A stretch of DNA of 48,965 nt from Deltaproteobacteria bacterium (GCA_019311105.1 JAFDDA010000009.1:1-48965), one strand, 5' to 3'; positions 16,297 through 24,954 are shown, counted from the stretch's first letter. Numbers and translations are program-made. The notes: a model not told the origin generated them from the letters alone.

Positions 16297-16583
16297 CACA
16301 GAGGGGGTCCGATCCCGTGCCGGGCTCCATCCTACCGTCTGACTACGCGGAACGACGATAGAAGATCGGGGTCGAGTCGCCGTTGCCAATGTGAGGGGGA
16401 GCTGCGAGCGAATAGCGAGCAACGAGTAGGAGCGGGCATCGCCCGCGACCGGTCGCCGGTTCAAATCCGCGTTGAGAATGCTCTTTGCTTTCAGAGCATC
16501 GCAGTTGCAACGCCTGAACTCCAGAATGTCATGAGACGCAGCAGGGGAGGAAGCCAGGGCGCTCCGAGTTCTGTCCGATTCGG
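16297..16583. other. Intergenic stretch with two hairpins
   Basis: No gene seen. It holds a hairpin GCGGGC-ATC-GCCCGC (16432-16446), the second T-arm-like repeat, and a hairpin ATGCTCT-N8-AGAGCAT (16478-16499) without a T-run. The latter could mark the end of the minus-strand cytochrome unit that stops at 16584. Confidence 0.5.
16454..16469 (+). repeat. 16-nt tRNA T-arm-like direct repeat, copy 2
   Basis: Exact copy of CGCCGGTTCAAATCCG at 13252-13267. Here the second half of the T-stem does not pair and no CCA end follows, so this is a degenerate remnant. With copy 1 it encloses 3.2 kb. Confidence 0.5.
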
Positions 16584-17378
16584 TCAGCCGGCGGCCGGCG
16601 GCGCGGCCGGCCGCGACCGGGGCCGCCAGGCCGGAAGGGAGCCCAGCTCCTCCCAACGGGTGGGTCCAGGGGACGCTCCTCCACCCCCGTCGGGCACGGA
16701 GGCCGTGGGGGCGGGCCGACCCAGCTTCACGTGGCAACGCGGGCATCCGGTCTCGGGGGCGAAGGCGACCTTGCCGTGACAGCGACCGCAGAACTCCCCT
16801 TCGAAGATCTTCGCCATCGTGATGGGGTTGGCGCCGGCGCGCATCACGAAGATGGAGGGATGGCAGCTGTCGCAGCGCAACCAATAGGTGTGCGGCTCGT
16901 GGGGGAACACGGCCTGGAAGAGCGGCACCCCCGGGTCCAGCACGACGTCGTGGGGCAGGATCGGAGCGGCCGGCGCGTCCTCTTCGGGGCCGGGAGCCGG
17001 CTCGATCAGCCTTTCTGCGACGGCTGCCACCCAGTCCAGGTTCCCGAGACCGTCGTCCGGGAGGGCCTGGGCCAGCGCCTCGTAACTCTCGTAGTCGAGC
17101 TTCGGCTCCGGCTCCGGCTCGGGCCCACCCGGCACGACGGTGCCGGGTACCAGGCCCCCGGGGCTCGGAGGGGCAGTGGGTGGCTCGGCTTTCGCAACAC
17201 GTCGCCCTCGCCGCTCGGGCCGGGGCGTCCCGGGCGGAGGCACGCCGTCGAACACGGTGGAGAGCACCCGATAACGCGTATCCGGTGCGCAGCCGAAGAA
17301 GCCGCCCACCGGCAGGCCCAGGCCCAGGGCCAGCAGGATCATCCCGACCCGGCTCCCGCAGGCCTTTGCGCCTTTCAT
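16584..17378 (-). CDS. Triheme c7-type cytochrome lipoprotein
   Basis: A 264-aa lipoprotein (lipobox GFFGC) with a Pro/Gly/Glu-rich linker (about residues 50-110) and then a c7-like triheme domain. Three CxxCH motifs are present: CDSCH, CGRCH and CPRCH. The core 'HPSIFVMRAGANPITMAKIFEGEFCGRCH' is nearly the same as in the protein at 24464-24829, so the two are paralogues. A Pro/Ala-rich tail follows. The ATG at 17378 is 4 nt beyond the stop of the NHL-repeat gene and has GGAGGG upstream, so the two form an operon. It is probably anchored to a membrane facing the periplasm and passes electrons between membrane and outer carriers. Confidence 0.9.
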   Translation of the reverse strand: MKGAKACGSRVGMILLALGLGLPVGGFFGCAPDTRYRVLSTVFDGVPPPGTPRPERRGRRVAKAEPPTAPPSPGGLVPGTVVPGGPEPEPEPKLDYESYEALAQALPDDGLGNLDWVAAVAERLIEPAPGPEEDAPAAPILPHDVVLDPGVPLFQAVFPHEPHTYWLRCDSCHPSIFVMRAGANPITMAKIFEGEFCGRCHGKVAFAPETGCPRCHVKLGRPAPTASVPDGGGGASPGPTRWEELGSLPAWRPRSRPAAPPAAG

Positions 17379-17382
17379 GCCG

Positions 17383-18504
17383 CTAGCCCTCCGGCTCCTG
17401 TTCCGCGTCGTCTGGCTTGGAGTCGTCGGCATCGGTGTTCACGAGCTGATAGATGACCACGCGTCGGTTCAGGTAGTCCGCGACGAAGATCGTGTTCGTG
17501 TCCTGTGCGATGGCGATTCCCGTGGGGTTGCGGAGCAGCCCGGGGTATCCCCCGCGGCCGCCGAAGTAGAGAAGCACCTGGCCCTCGGGGCCGAAGATCT
17601 GCACGTTGCTCCAGCTTGAGTCGACGACGTAGAGGTTCCCGAACGAATCCACGGCCACGCCCTTGGGCTTGTCGAACAACCCGAAGCCGTCGCCCCGAGA
17701 CCCGACCGTTCGCTGGAAGCTCCCATCGGACGCGAAGATCGATACGCGCGAGTTCATCGTGTCGGAGACGTATACGTTGCCGTCTCCATCGACAGCCAGA
17801 TAGGTTGGGAAGAGCAGGTTGCCCTCGGATGTGCCGCGCCCGGAGCCCAGCTCGCCGAGGTAGTTTCCTTCGAGGTCGAGTATGCGGACGTAGTGTTCCT
17901 GGCTGTCCTGATGAGACGGGTCGGCGACGTAGACCCTGCCCCTCGCTTCATCGAGGGCGAGGTCCACGGGCCGGATGAAGTGGGGGTCTTGCAGGATGCG
18001 CTCTGTCCGGCCCTCTGCATCGAGCACGCGGATCTGTTGCTTCCCCTGCTCGACGAGCCAGATCCGACCTGCCGAGTCGAGGTCGAGGCCGAACGGGCGC
18101 GAGAAGGGCTGATCCTCGCCGATCACACGGGCCTTCTTCTGCAGGCGGTCGAAGACGTGGACCACGCCTCGAGCGAAATCGGAGACGTAGACCACCTGCC
18201 CGTCGGGCGTGACCTCGATATCGGCAGGATGCACCATGATCTGGTTGGCGTCCGCGTCGAGCCCCACGAACCGTGCGAACTGATCCCCGAAGGTCGGGGG
18301 GCCCTCTAGATCCCGCGAGCCACGAATGACCGTCACGTATTCGATCCGCGTCGGCAGCGGTGCCTCGGGCCAGCGCAAGATCATCGGTGCCTCGCCCTTC
18401 GGCTGCGAGGCGCATCCTGCGAGCCCCAGCGTCATCGCCACGACGAGCCCAGCGAGGACACCGACATTTCGCGCCTTCCGGCGATCCGGTGCGAACTGCT
18501 TCAT
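17383..18504 (-). CDS. NHL-repeat beta-propeller lipoprotein
   Basis: A 373-aa lipoprotein (lipobox GLAGC) followed by about six NHL blades, for example 'FGLDLDSAGRIWLVEQGKQQIRVLDAEG', 'TYLAVDGDGNVYVSDTMNSRVSIFASDG' and 'KGVAVDSFGNLYVVDSSWSNVQIFGPEG'. NHL proteins repeatedly occur in multiheme cytochrome clusters of Geobacter-like bacteria; they are non-catalytic scaffolds as far as known. The ATG at 18504 has AGGAAG upstream. It leads a two-gene operon with the triheme cytochrome and is a paralogue of the NHL protein at 21406-22467. Confidence 0.88.
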   Translation of the reverse strand: MKQFAPDRRKARNVGVLAGLVVAMTLGLAGCASQPKGEAPMILRWPEAPLPTRIEYVTVIRGSRDLEGPPTFGDQFARFVGLDADANQIMVHPADIEVTPDGQVVYVSDFARGVVHVFDRLQKKARVIGEDQPFSRPFGLDLDSAGRIWLVEQGKQQIRVLDAEGRTERILQDPHFIRPVDLALDEARGRVYVADPSHQDSQEHYVRILDLEGNYLGELGSGRGTSEGNLLFPTYLAVDGDGNVYVSDTMNSRVSIFASDGSFQRTVGSRGDGFGLFDKPKGVAVDSFGNLYVVDSSWSNVQIFGPEGQVLLYFGGRGGYPGLLRNPTGIAIAQDTNTIFVADYLNRRVVIYQLVNTDADDSKPDDAEQEPEG

Positions 18505-18635
18505 CACGCTTCCTCGTACCTCCGTGGCAGGTTGCCACACGATGCAGGCCGTCCGCCGCCGCGGCGGCGGCGAAAAGCGGGTGTAGCCGAGACGGTGCTG
18601 GCACGGCAGGTTCCGTTCCGTCTAGACTCCACGCG
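18505..18635. promoter_or_regulatory. Divergent intergenic region with palindromes
   Basis: Separates the NHL gene and the diheme gene, which are divergent. It holds a dyad TGGCA-GGT-TGCCA (about 18520-18532) and a perfect 18-bp palindrome CCGCCGCCGCGGCGGCGG (18553-18570). A TGGCACG at about 18598 lacks a -12 GC at the right distance, so I do not call a sigma54 promoter here. Confidence 0.4.
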
Positions 18636-19397
18636 ATGCGTTCCCATCGAAGTGTCCGCCGACTCATTCCCTGGGCCCTTGCGGGCGCCCTGCTGTTGGC
18701 CCCACGCCCCGGGGTCACGGAGCTGCGGCCCTTGGTCCGGGCGATGCTCGAAAATCTTCACGATGTCAACCGGATCGGGCTGGCCGTCGCTCTCGAGGAC
18801 TTCAACGGGGTCAGCGAGGCGGCCCGAGAACTCCAAGCGCGCGCGATCAGTCTTCAAGAAGCCTCCCTCGAGGACCTGGGCATCGAGGACCCCCGCGAGA
18901 ATCAGTTCGACGCCTACCTCGAGGGGCAGCGGCAAGCCGCGGGCGCGATCCTCGAGGCGGCTGGCGAGAAGGACGCCGCCGCAGTCTTCGCCGGCGTCGA
19001 GTTGCTCTTCGGCTCGGCCTGCATGCCCTGTCACAGCGACTTCCGGGAACGACATCAGTTGCTGCGCCCGTCCGCCGCCTTCATGACCGACATGGTGCAC
19101 TCCTGGCAGGACATCAACCGGGGCCTCTCCGTCGGCGATCTCGATCTGGTGATGCGCCGCTCCCGCGATCTCCAGAGCGTCGCGCGAGTGCTCACCTGGA
19201 ACGAGGTGATCTCCCAGGTCTTCAACGTCAGCGAGCCCGAGCGCCGCATCGCCTTCCGACTGCTCGCTCAGCAGGTCTCCCGGTACGCTGGCGAGGTCGA
19301 AACTGCCGCCGCGCAGGAGAAGCTGACCGACGCCGTCGCCGCCACCCGCAGCATGTGGAGCGAGGGGTGCATCCCCTGCCATCAGCAGTTTCGCTGA
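18636..19397 (+). CDS. Diheme cytochrome c'-like protein
   Basis: A 253-aa periplasmic protein with a signal peptide (about residues 1-28). It has two similar helical halves, each ending in a heme motif: CMPCH (129-133) and CIPCH (245-249). Placing CxxCH at the end of a helical bundle is the c'-type arrangement, so this looks like a tandem c' duplication. It is a paralogue of 30341-31156; shared features include 'MLENLHDVNRI' versus 'MYENLDSINRI' and 'WNEVISQVFNVSEPERRIAFRLLAQQV' versus 'WPQVVGKMFELEDPAEREAYRSFFEQL'. It is divergent from the NHL gene. Electron carrier or small-ligand (NO, N2O) sensing are both possible. ATG 18636 is the start that gives the signal peptide. Confidence 0.85.
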   Translation: MRSHRSVRRLIPWALAGALLLAPRPGVTELRPLVRAMLENLHDVNRIGLAVALEDFNGVSEAARELQARAISLQEASLEDLGIEDPRENQFDAYLEGQRQAAGAILEAAGEKDAAAVFAGVELLFGSACMPCHSDFRERHQLLRPSAAFMTDMVHSWQDINRGLSVGDLDLVMRRSRDLQSVARVLTWNEVISQVFNVSEPERRIAFRLLAQQVSRYAGEVETAAAQEKLTDAVAATRSMWSEGCIPCHQQFR

Positions 19398-19454
19398 GCT
19401 GGCGCTGCGCCGTACGTAATTCTCCCCAGCATCGCACTGCGCAGATCGCTCTAG

Positions 19455-19682
19455 CACCTGGAATACCAGGATGCCTGGCAGAAGAACTCCCGATCCCTGC
19501 GCGCCCCGCTGGCGCTCCATCCGTCCGTCGCGTTGCCGGGTGGCTGCATGACCTGTCTCTCGTGCCACGTGTCCCGCATGGCCGCTTCGGCCGCCGGCTC
19601 TTCCGGGAGCCCGGGATGCCCGCAGAGCTCCGGCCTCACCCGGCCGCGCCGCGAGCTGTGCGTCGAGTGTCATCTTCGCTGA
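19455..19682 (+). pseudogene. Fragment of a paired-CXXCH cytochrome
   Basis: In the same frame as the upstream diheme gene, after its TGA and one further TAG, an open stretch of 75 codons encodes 'HPSVALPGG.CMTCLSCHVSRMA...RRELCVECHLR'. This matches the doubled-CXXCH pattern (one CLSCH, one CVECH) of multiheme cytochromes. It has no signal peptide, and its first ATG (19548) lies next to the first heme motif with no ribosome site. It reads as the 3' remnant of a lost multiheme gene, on the strand opposite to the dodecaheme gene that follows. Confidence 0.55.
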
Positions 19683-19702
19683 CGCGAGGAATCCCACCAG
19701 GG

Positions 19703-21409
19703 TCATGGGCAATCTCCGATCTCGTCCTTGTCCGGGCCGTCGTAGCTGCGCGGGCAATGATCCTCGTCGTGACAGCTGAGGTAGCACTCGCCCCGTCCGT
19801 TTCCGAGGTCGTTGAACTCCAGCCGCCCCGTGGAAGGGGAGGGTGAGACCACCTCGGTTCCGTTCTCGTCGAACCGCAGGAAGTTGATCAGGTGGGTGTT
19901 CGTGCGCGAGCCGTGCGGATCGTGGCAGGCCACGCAAGGCGCGTCCGCGTTCTGGATGTGCTTCTTGTGCTCGAAGGAGGCGTCGTCTTCGATCGCCTCC
20001 TCGTCGTGGCACTTGTAGCAGAGCGCATATTCTGCGGGGGACTGGGACACGAAGTCGTGGAGCGGATAGGCGCGTTCGAGGATCGGCTCGTGGATGGACC
20101 CGTGGGGCCCGGTCGGCGCCGAAATCGACGCGAACTCGTTGGTGCTGTGGCAGTCGTGGCAGTAGATCCGGCTCGAGGCGGTGAGCGGAGGGATCAGCGT
20201 GACGACGTTCGGGTTCGTGCCGACCGCGGCGACCGGGTGATACGAGGGATTCGTCGACGAGATCTCGAGCCGGACGTTGGTCACGTGGTCGAGGCGGACC
20301 ACGCGGGGCGAGGGCTGCTCGGCCAGCCCGTGGCACTTGAAGCAGACCTCGTATGCGAACTGCGCTTCGGGGATCGGCATGCCGGCCAGGTCCACGCCTC
20401 GTACGTGTTCTTGACGGCCGGAGACGTCCGGAGCGGACGCTGGGGTCGGATTCACAGCGTGAGGATTGTGACAGTCGGCGCAGAAGACATGACGCGTCAT
20501 GGAGAGCGGATCCTCGACGGGATCGTGGGTTCCGCTCGTCTCGACGATCGGATGGTGCGAGATCTTGGCGAGCTCCGCTGCGACGTCGGTCTCGGCCACG
20601 TTGCCGTTGTGGCAGGTGAGACAGACGTCCTCCGTGGGGTCCCGCTTGAGCAGGCGCAGGGCGTGCTCGGCCGAGTGCGGTTGGTGGCAGGAGAGACACG
20701 CGTTCTGCGACACCGTGCCGAAGGCGCTCCCCGGCCACGGGTCGTCGCCGCTGCCGTTCCAGGTCGCCGCGGATACGGCGTGGGACGACCCGGGCCAGCC
20801 GTTCTTCGCGTGGCACGTGGTGCAGAGCTCGCCATCCTCGATCGTGTGCACGAGGAATTTCGGGAGCGTGTCGCTGTGGGGATCGTGGCACGAGATGCAT
20901 TGGACCCGCCCGGTCGAATCGAGCTGGACGGAGCCGTTCAGCGCGGAGGGAGAGACCAGCTCTCCGTTCTGCACGGCAAGGGTCTCGTCGAACACGAACG
21001 AGATGGGATGATCGTCGCGGAGATCCGTCGTGAGCAGGGCCCGCCCCGAGACCGGGTCCGGCAGCGCGATGACCTCACCCGGCGCATGGAGGATGTTGCC
21101 CAACGCGATCGTGCCGTCGTGACAGGACAGGCAGAACCGGGACGCGCCGCTCGGCTGCTCGGGAGTCGCAGCCAAGGTGGAGCTGTCGTAGATGTCGTAG
21201 ATCGCCTGGGAGAAGTTGCGGTTCCACAGCGCGGTGGTCTGACCGGCCCGGTGCGGCGTGTGGCAGAAGCGGCAGAGCCCCACCGCGTTCGGGTTCTTCA
21301 CGGTCCCCGGCCCCGAAGGCGTCAGGTTGTGCAGCGTGGCCGCAAGGTCCGCCCCGGCCGGGACGGCCAGCAGCGGGGCCACGAGCAGCGCGCAGAGAGC
21401 CGCCCTCAC
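19703..21409 (-). CDS. Dodecaheme c-type cytochrome (doubled-CXXCH type)
   Basis: A 568-aa periplasmic or outer-membrane multiheme cytochrome with a Sec signal (about residues 1-21). Heme motifs in order: CRFCH, CLSCH, CISCH, CTTCH, CLSCH, CLTCH, CADCH, CFKCH, CHDCH, CYKCH, CVACH, and a final atypical CYLSCH (CX3CH). This gives eleven standard sites and one with an extra residue. Several are followed by 'HxPH' pairs (for example CHDPHS, CHQPHS, CHNPHA), the paired-CXXCH signature. The N-terminus (GLCRFCHTPHRAGQTTALWN) matches the tetraheme protein at 24983-25747. The start GTG at 21409 overlaps the stop of the NHL gene (GTGA), so it is last in the operon c7-barrel-NHL-dodecaheme. Confidence 0.92.
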   Translation of the reverse strand: MRAALCALLVAPLLAVPAGADLAATLHNLTPSGPGTVKNPNAVGLCRFCHTPHRAGQTTALWNRNFSQAIYDIYDSSTLAATPEQPSGASRFCLSCHDGTIALGNILHAPGEVIALPDPVSGRALLTTDLRDDHPISFVFDETLAVQNGELVSPSALNGSVQLDSTGRVQCISCHDPHSDTLPKFLVHTIEDGELCTTCHAKNGWPGSSHAVSAATWNGSGDDPWPGSAFGTVSQNACLSCHQPHSAEHALRLLKRDPTEDVCLTCHNGNVAETDVAAELAKISHHPIVETSGTHDPVEDPLSMTRHVFCADCHNPHAVNPTPASAPDVSGRQEHVRGVDLAGMPIPEAQFAYEVCFKCHGLAEQPSPRVVRLDHVTNVRLEISSTNPSYHPVAAVGTNPNVVTLIPPLTASSRIYCHDCHSTNEFASISAPTGPHGSIHEPILERAYPLHDFVSQSPAEYALCYKCHDEEAIEDDASFEHKKHIQNADAPCVACHDPHGSRTNTHLINFLRFDENGTEVVSPSPSTGRLEFNDLGNGRGECYLSCHDEDHCPRSYDGPDKDEIGDCP

Positions 21410-22467
21410 CGATCGTCCTTCCCGGGGGCGGGTGGCCGATACGCGAAGACCTGGATGCGTCGGTTGTAGGAGTCCGCCACGAAGAGGTGCCCTCGACCGT
21501 CCAGCTCCACGTCGGCCGGCAGCCAGAAGCGGCCCGGCGCCTGGCCCCGCCCTCCGAACGCGAGCAGGAGCTGCCCGGCTGGGTCGAAGATCTGGACTGC
21601 GTCGAACAGGGCGTCCACCAAGAAGATCCGGCCCGCGGCGTCCACCGCAACGCCCCGCGGCCGTGCCAGCGAACCGATCCGATCCCCGGCCTCGCCGAAC
21701 TGGCGGTCGGCCAGGCCATGGGCCGTGATGTGGTGGAGCCTGAAGTTCAGCGCGTCGGTGAGCCAAACGCCCCCTCGCCCGTCGCTCGCGACCAGCGTCG
21801 GATAGTTGAATCGGCCGAGCCCCGAGCCCCGCCCTCCTACCCGCAGCTGGGTCCGGCCGTCGAGCCCGAAGACGGTCACGCGATGCGCCAGGGTCTCGAC
21901 GACCCAGAGCCGACCCCGATCGGGATCGAGCGCCAGGCCCGTGGGTCGGCGGAGGCTCTCCTGCGTGAACGTCCCGAGGGCCGTTCCGTCGGCCGAATAG
22001 CGCCACAGGGCGTCCCCGGCCGAGTCGGCCACCACCACGCCGCCATCAGGCAGGCATGCAACCTCGACGGGCAGCACGAGACTCTGGCCCGCCGGGCCCT
22101 TCCGCAACACCTTCCACGAGCGGGCGGCGAGGTCGAGCAGATGGACGGCCGAAGCGCCGGGGTCCGCGATGGCCAGGCGATCCCCGCGAATACAGAGGCC
22201 TGCCGGCCGGACCAGGGCCTCGCTCTCCCGCCCGACGAGCAACGCGCGGATGCGGCTCCAGAGCCGGGAGCTGCGCTCGAACCCGCGTCGACCTCCGATC
22301 GAGCCGAGGTATTCGACGCGAGCCGCATCGGGAGGCGGAGGCCATTGGGGACCCGGCGCGTCGAGCGCGTTGCTGGCGAGCTCCTCGAGCCAGGGGACCT
22401 CCGGCGGACCCCCGCACCCGGCGAGCAGCACGGCGAGCAGCGCCACGATGGACCGGTGCGCCCTCAA
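21406..22467 (-). CDS. NHL-repeat beta-propeller lipoprotein, second copy
   Basis: A 353-aa lipoprotein (lipobox VLLAGC at about residues 13-18) with NHL blades such as 'RPTGLALDPDRGRLWVVETLAHRVTVFGLDG', 'RPRGVAVDAAGRIFLVDALFDAVQIFDPAG' and 'LPADVELDGRGHLFVADSYNRRIQVFAY'. I placed the start at TTG 22467, which overlaps the barrel gene's stop (TTTTGA) and has AGGGG just upstream; this is the only start that opens directly on the signal peptide. It is a paralogue of the NHL protein at 17383. It lies between the barrel and the dodecaheme cytochrome, which suggests a structural role in the conduit. Confidence 0.87.
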   Translation of the reverse strand: MRAHRSIVALLAVLLAGCGGPPEVPWLEELASNALDAPGPQWPPPPDAARVEYLGSIGGRRGFERSSRLWSRIRALLVGRESEALVRPAGLCIRGDRLAIADPGASAVHLLDLAARSWKVLRKGPAGQSLVLPVEVACLPDGGVVVADSAGDALWRYSADGTALGTFTQESLRRPTGLALDPDRGRLWVVETLAHRVTVFGLDGRTQLRVGGRGSGLGRFNYPTLVASDGRGGVWLTDALNFRLHHITAHGLADRQFGEAGDRIGSLARPRGVAVDAAGRIFLVDALFDAVQIFDPAGQLLLAFGGRGQAPGRFWLPADVELDGRGHLFVADSYNRRIQVFAYRPPAPGKDDR

Positions 22468-24467
22468 AATCCCCTCCGCATCCGCAGGACGCCCCGCACG
22501 TCGAGGCTTTCGCTCCCCCCGCGCTCCCGCTGAGTCACACTCAGGCTCGGCGTGATCTCGAGCCGCCCGAACCGGATCCGGCTGCGCAAGCCCACCTCGA
22601 CGTCCTCCTGGTCCAGTGACTCCGAGTCCTCGATACGCCGGTAGTTCGAGAAGACGCGCAGGTCCCAGTAGCGGCGGGCCCGCCATGTCGCGGAAGCCCC
22701 GGCGGTGATCGAGTCGACATCCCGGTCCCGGTCGTTGAACGTCTTCCGGCTCATCTGAGCGTTGGCCGCCAGCCGCAGCCTCCGGATGGGCGCTGCGCTC
22801 CCGCTCGCGAACACCAACCACTCCGCGAAGTCCACCGTACCGGTCTGGTCCTGGATGTACTCGGCGCCCAGGTTGCCGTGAGAACGACCGGTTTGACCAC
22901 GTAGATCGATACGGTAGGCATCTCGCTGGACGTCGTCGAGCAGCAATGCGTCGGAGTCTCCTTCGAACAGCTCCTCGTGGGATTCACTGTGGCTGTACCG
23001 GAGCACGACCCAGGGGTGCTCCCATGCCAACGACCAGCGTATCGCCGTGCGACCGATCCGCGCGCTGGGGTCGGTCCGAAAGACGTAGTCCACGACGATC
23101 GAATCTCCGAGCCCCAAGTCCGACGAAATCGACAGAATGGGATCGATCGAGGTCGCTTCTGCGAAGGTCGAAACGTCGTAGTCTTCGCCTTCGGTAAGCA
23201 GCAGCCCTCCGACCGTCTCACGCACCTCGATCGTCGCCGCATCCACCCGGCGATTCGCCAGGATGTTTCCCGTGATGTTGTCCAGCGTGAGCAGCTCGCC
23301 CCTCACTAGGCGATCCCGCGCATCGACGCTGCTGTCCCGCAGGCGGTAGCCGACGTTGAAGTCGAAGAGCACACGACTGTCGGCCGGCAAGTCCTTGCGG
23401 TACGAGAGCCCGCCGAAGGGCTCCACCGAGTAGCGCTGGCCACTATCGACGTCTTCATGGTCCAGTGTGAGATTGGCGTGGGTGCGGAGGCTCTCGAAGA
23501 GCTGGTGGCTCGCCGAGAACAACATGGAGTTCAGGATGGAGGTCTGTTCGTCGAAGTCGAACCAGTCGAAGTCGTGCTGGGCTCGCAACTGCAGATCCTC
23601 GGTCGGGTCCCACAGGAACTGGGTCGAGGCCGATGTGCTCTCGAAGCCGCTACCGATCGAGACATCGCCGCGACCCTCGCGCCGGAAGTAGCTGATGCTG
23701 TTCCGGACCGACTTTTCGTAGTAGGGCCCCCAGCGGTAGCGAGCCGTCCCGTTCAGCTGCGTCAGGTCGAAATCCCCGCCCGCGGTCGGCACGCTTCGGT
23801 CGGTCACCCCTTCCTGTCGCACGCGGAGGGTCGCGTCGATCGAGTCGGAGTTGTGGCGTCCGCTGAACTCGAGGATGTCGCGCGTCTCGTCACGACGGCT
23901 GCGAAACAGGCCACCCCGACTGTCGATCTCGGAAGTCCGGCGCTGCCAGACGAGGCGGGAAGGGAAGATCGGGAACCGCAGATCGACGCCGGCGCCGAAT
24001 ACCTCGCTTCGGGAGTCCGTGTCGTTCCCGAAGCTCTGGACCGTACTGTCTTCGAAGCGGTTGGCGAACACATGGGCCGAGACGCGCTTCGCAGGGAAGA
24101 AGTTGGCGAACACGTCGTAGCCGAAGCGGGTGCTGTCCGAGTCTTCGCCCTCGAAGTCGTCGCCGCCGAGCAGCTCCTGGCGCAGTCCGAAGTTGCCGCC
24201 GACGTGGTACGTCAAGAACTCCCGGCTGACGACGTAGCCGTCGGCGAAGAGTTCGAGGCGCTCGTCGAACCGGAAGCGCTCGAAGGTGCGGTCTTCGCCC
24301 GTCGGGCTCTTCACCTCCTGGAAGGCGAGATCGGTCCCGAACTCCACGGCCCCCCCCAACCTGGTGACGCGCAGCTCCTGGGCCGGCGCTGGCCGCGCCG
24401 CGAGCACGAGGAAGACCCCGAGCAGCGCGGCGGCTCCCCCTCGGATCGCTCCATTCCGGCTCCTCAT
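22464..24467 (-). CDS. Outer-membrane beta-barrel of a putative porin-cytochrome conduit
   Basis: A 667-aa protein with a Sec signal (ending ...ARPAPAQ) and, throughout, the alternating polar/aromatic pattern of amphipathic strands ('RFRFDERLELFADGYVV', 'TRFGYDVFANFFPAKRVSAHVFANRF', 'YWDLRVFSNYRRIEDSES'). It ends in Phe ('VLRMRRGF'), the classic outer-membrane insertion signal. Length and context (two to four multiheme cytochromes and an NHL protein) fit the barrels of MtrB/OmbB-like conduits that let electrons cross the outer membrane, though no family-specific motif is visible. The ATG at 24467 overlaps the triheme gene's stop (ATGA), and its stop overlaps the next start, so expression is coupled. 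Confidence 0.8.
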   Translation of the reverse strand: MRSRNGAIRGGAAALLGVFLVLAARPAPAQELRVTRLGGAVEFGTDLAFQEVKSPTGEDRTFERFRFDERLELFADGYVVSREFLTYHVGGNFGLRQELLGGDDFEGEDSDSTRFGYDVFANFFPAKRVSAHVFANRFEDSTVQSFGNDTDSRSEVFGAGVDLRFPIFPSRLVWQRRTSEIDSRGGLFRSRRDETRDILEFSGRHNSDSIDATLRVRQEGVTDRSVPTAGGDFDLTQLNGTARYRWGPYYEKSVRNSISYFRREGRGDVSIGSGFESTSASTQFLWDPTEDLQLRAQHDFDWFDFDEQTSILNSMLFSASHQLFESLRTHANLTLDHEDVDSGQRYSVEPFGGLSYRKDLPADSRVLFDFNVGYRLRDSSVDARDRLVRGELLTLDNITGNILANRRVDAATIEVRETVGGLLLTEGEDYDVSTFAEATSIDPILSISSDLGLGDSIVVDYVFRTDPSARIGRTAIRWSLAWEHPWVVLRYSHSESHEELFEGDSDALLLDDVQRDAYRIDLRGQTGRSHGNLGAEYIQDQTGTVDFAEWLVFASGSAAPIRRLRLAANAQMSRKTFNDRDRDVDSITAGASATWRARRYWDLRVFSNYRRIEDSESLDQEDVEVGLRSRIRFGRLEITPSLSVTQRERGGSESLDVRGVLRMRRGF

Positions 24468-24829
24468 GGCTCGACGGAGGAGTGACACGTGCGGCAGGTG
24501 TCGAAGCTGACCGCGAAAGCCACCCGCCCGTTGTGGCACTGCCCGCAGAACTCGCCGCGGCCCAGCGCATCCATGGTCACGTCGTTGGCGCCCGCGCGCA
24601 TCTCGAAGATGTCCGGATGGCAGGCATAGCAACGGAAGACGCTGCGATGCTTCCAATGCGGGAAGACCACCGCCGGGATCCCGTTGGCGGTGGAACTCCG
24701 GTCCATGAGGACGTCGCCGAGCACCAGGTTCGCAGCGGCGGCCGCCGTAAGTGCAAAGGGAAGCACGGGGACGATCGGCCACATGGCCAGCCCCCAGCGG
24801 ACCCACCTGCCCGAATCGGGGCGCGCCAA
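24464..24829 (-). CDS. Triheme c7-type cytochrome, short form
   Basis: A small, membrane-anchored or secreted triheme cytochrome with CYACH, CGQCH and CRTCH. The core 'HPDIFEMRAGANDVTMDALGRGEFCGQCH' is closely like that of the protein at 16584. Additional His residues (FPHWKH) give likely distal ligands. The start is uncertain: TTG at 24829 has GAGGAG 7 nt upstream and gives 121 aa with a hydrophobic N-terminal helix; ATG 24784 or GTG 24859 are alternatives. It is first in the operon with the barrel, NHL and dodecaheme genes. It probably hands electrons to the barrel-associated cytochrome. Confidence 0.85.
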   Translation of the reverse strand: MARPDSGRWVRWGLAMWPIVPVLPFALTAAAAANLVLGDVLMDRSSTANGIPAVVFPHWKHRSVFRCYACHPDIFEMRAGANDVTMDALGRGEFCGQCHNGRVAFAVSFDTCRTCHSSVEP

Positions 24830-24916
24830 GCCGAAGCTCCTCGGGCGCACACGGCCCACCCGATCACTTTACCCGCTGCGAGGCTACGAGGCCCATCGGC
24901 GCCAGAGCGTGAAGAA

Positions 24917-24954
24917 GCGACGCGCCGGAGATCCTCCGACGCGCCGCTTTTTTT
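24917..24954. terminator. Hairpin terminator between cytochrome genes
   Basis: A 14-nt arm pair (GCGACGCGCCGGAG / CTCCGACGCGCCGC, two mismatches, loop ATC) followed on the plus strand by seven T. On the minus strand the hairpin is preceded by seven A and followed by CTTCTTC. It lies 29 nt beyond the stop of the minus-strand tetraheme gene, so it is probably that gene's terminator, perhaps leaky toward the c7 operon. Confidence 0.7.

Noticed and set aside
18596..18612. TGGCACG before the diheme gene at 18636 as a fifth sigma54 promoter
   Set aside because: No GC doublet stands 12 nt after the GG; sigma54 spacing is strict.
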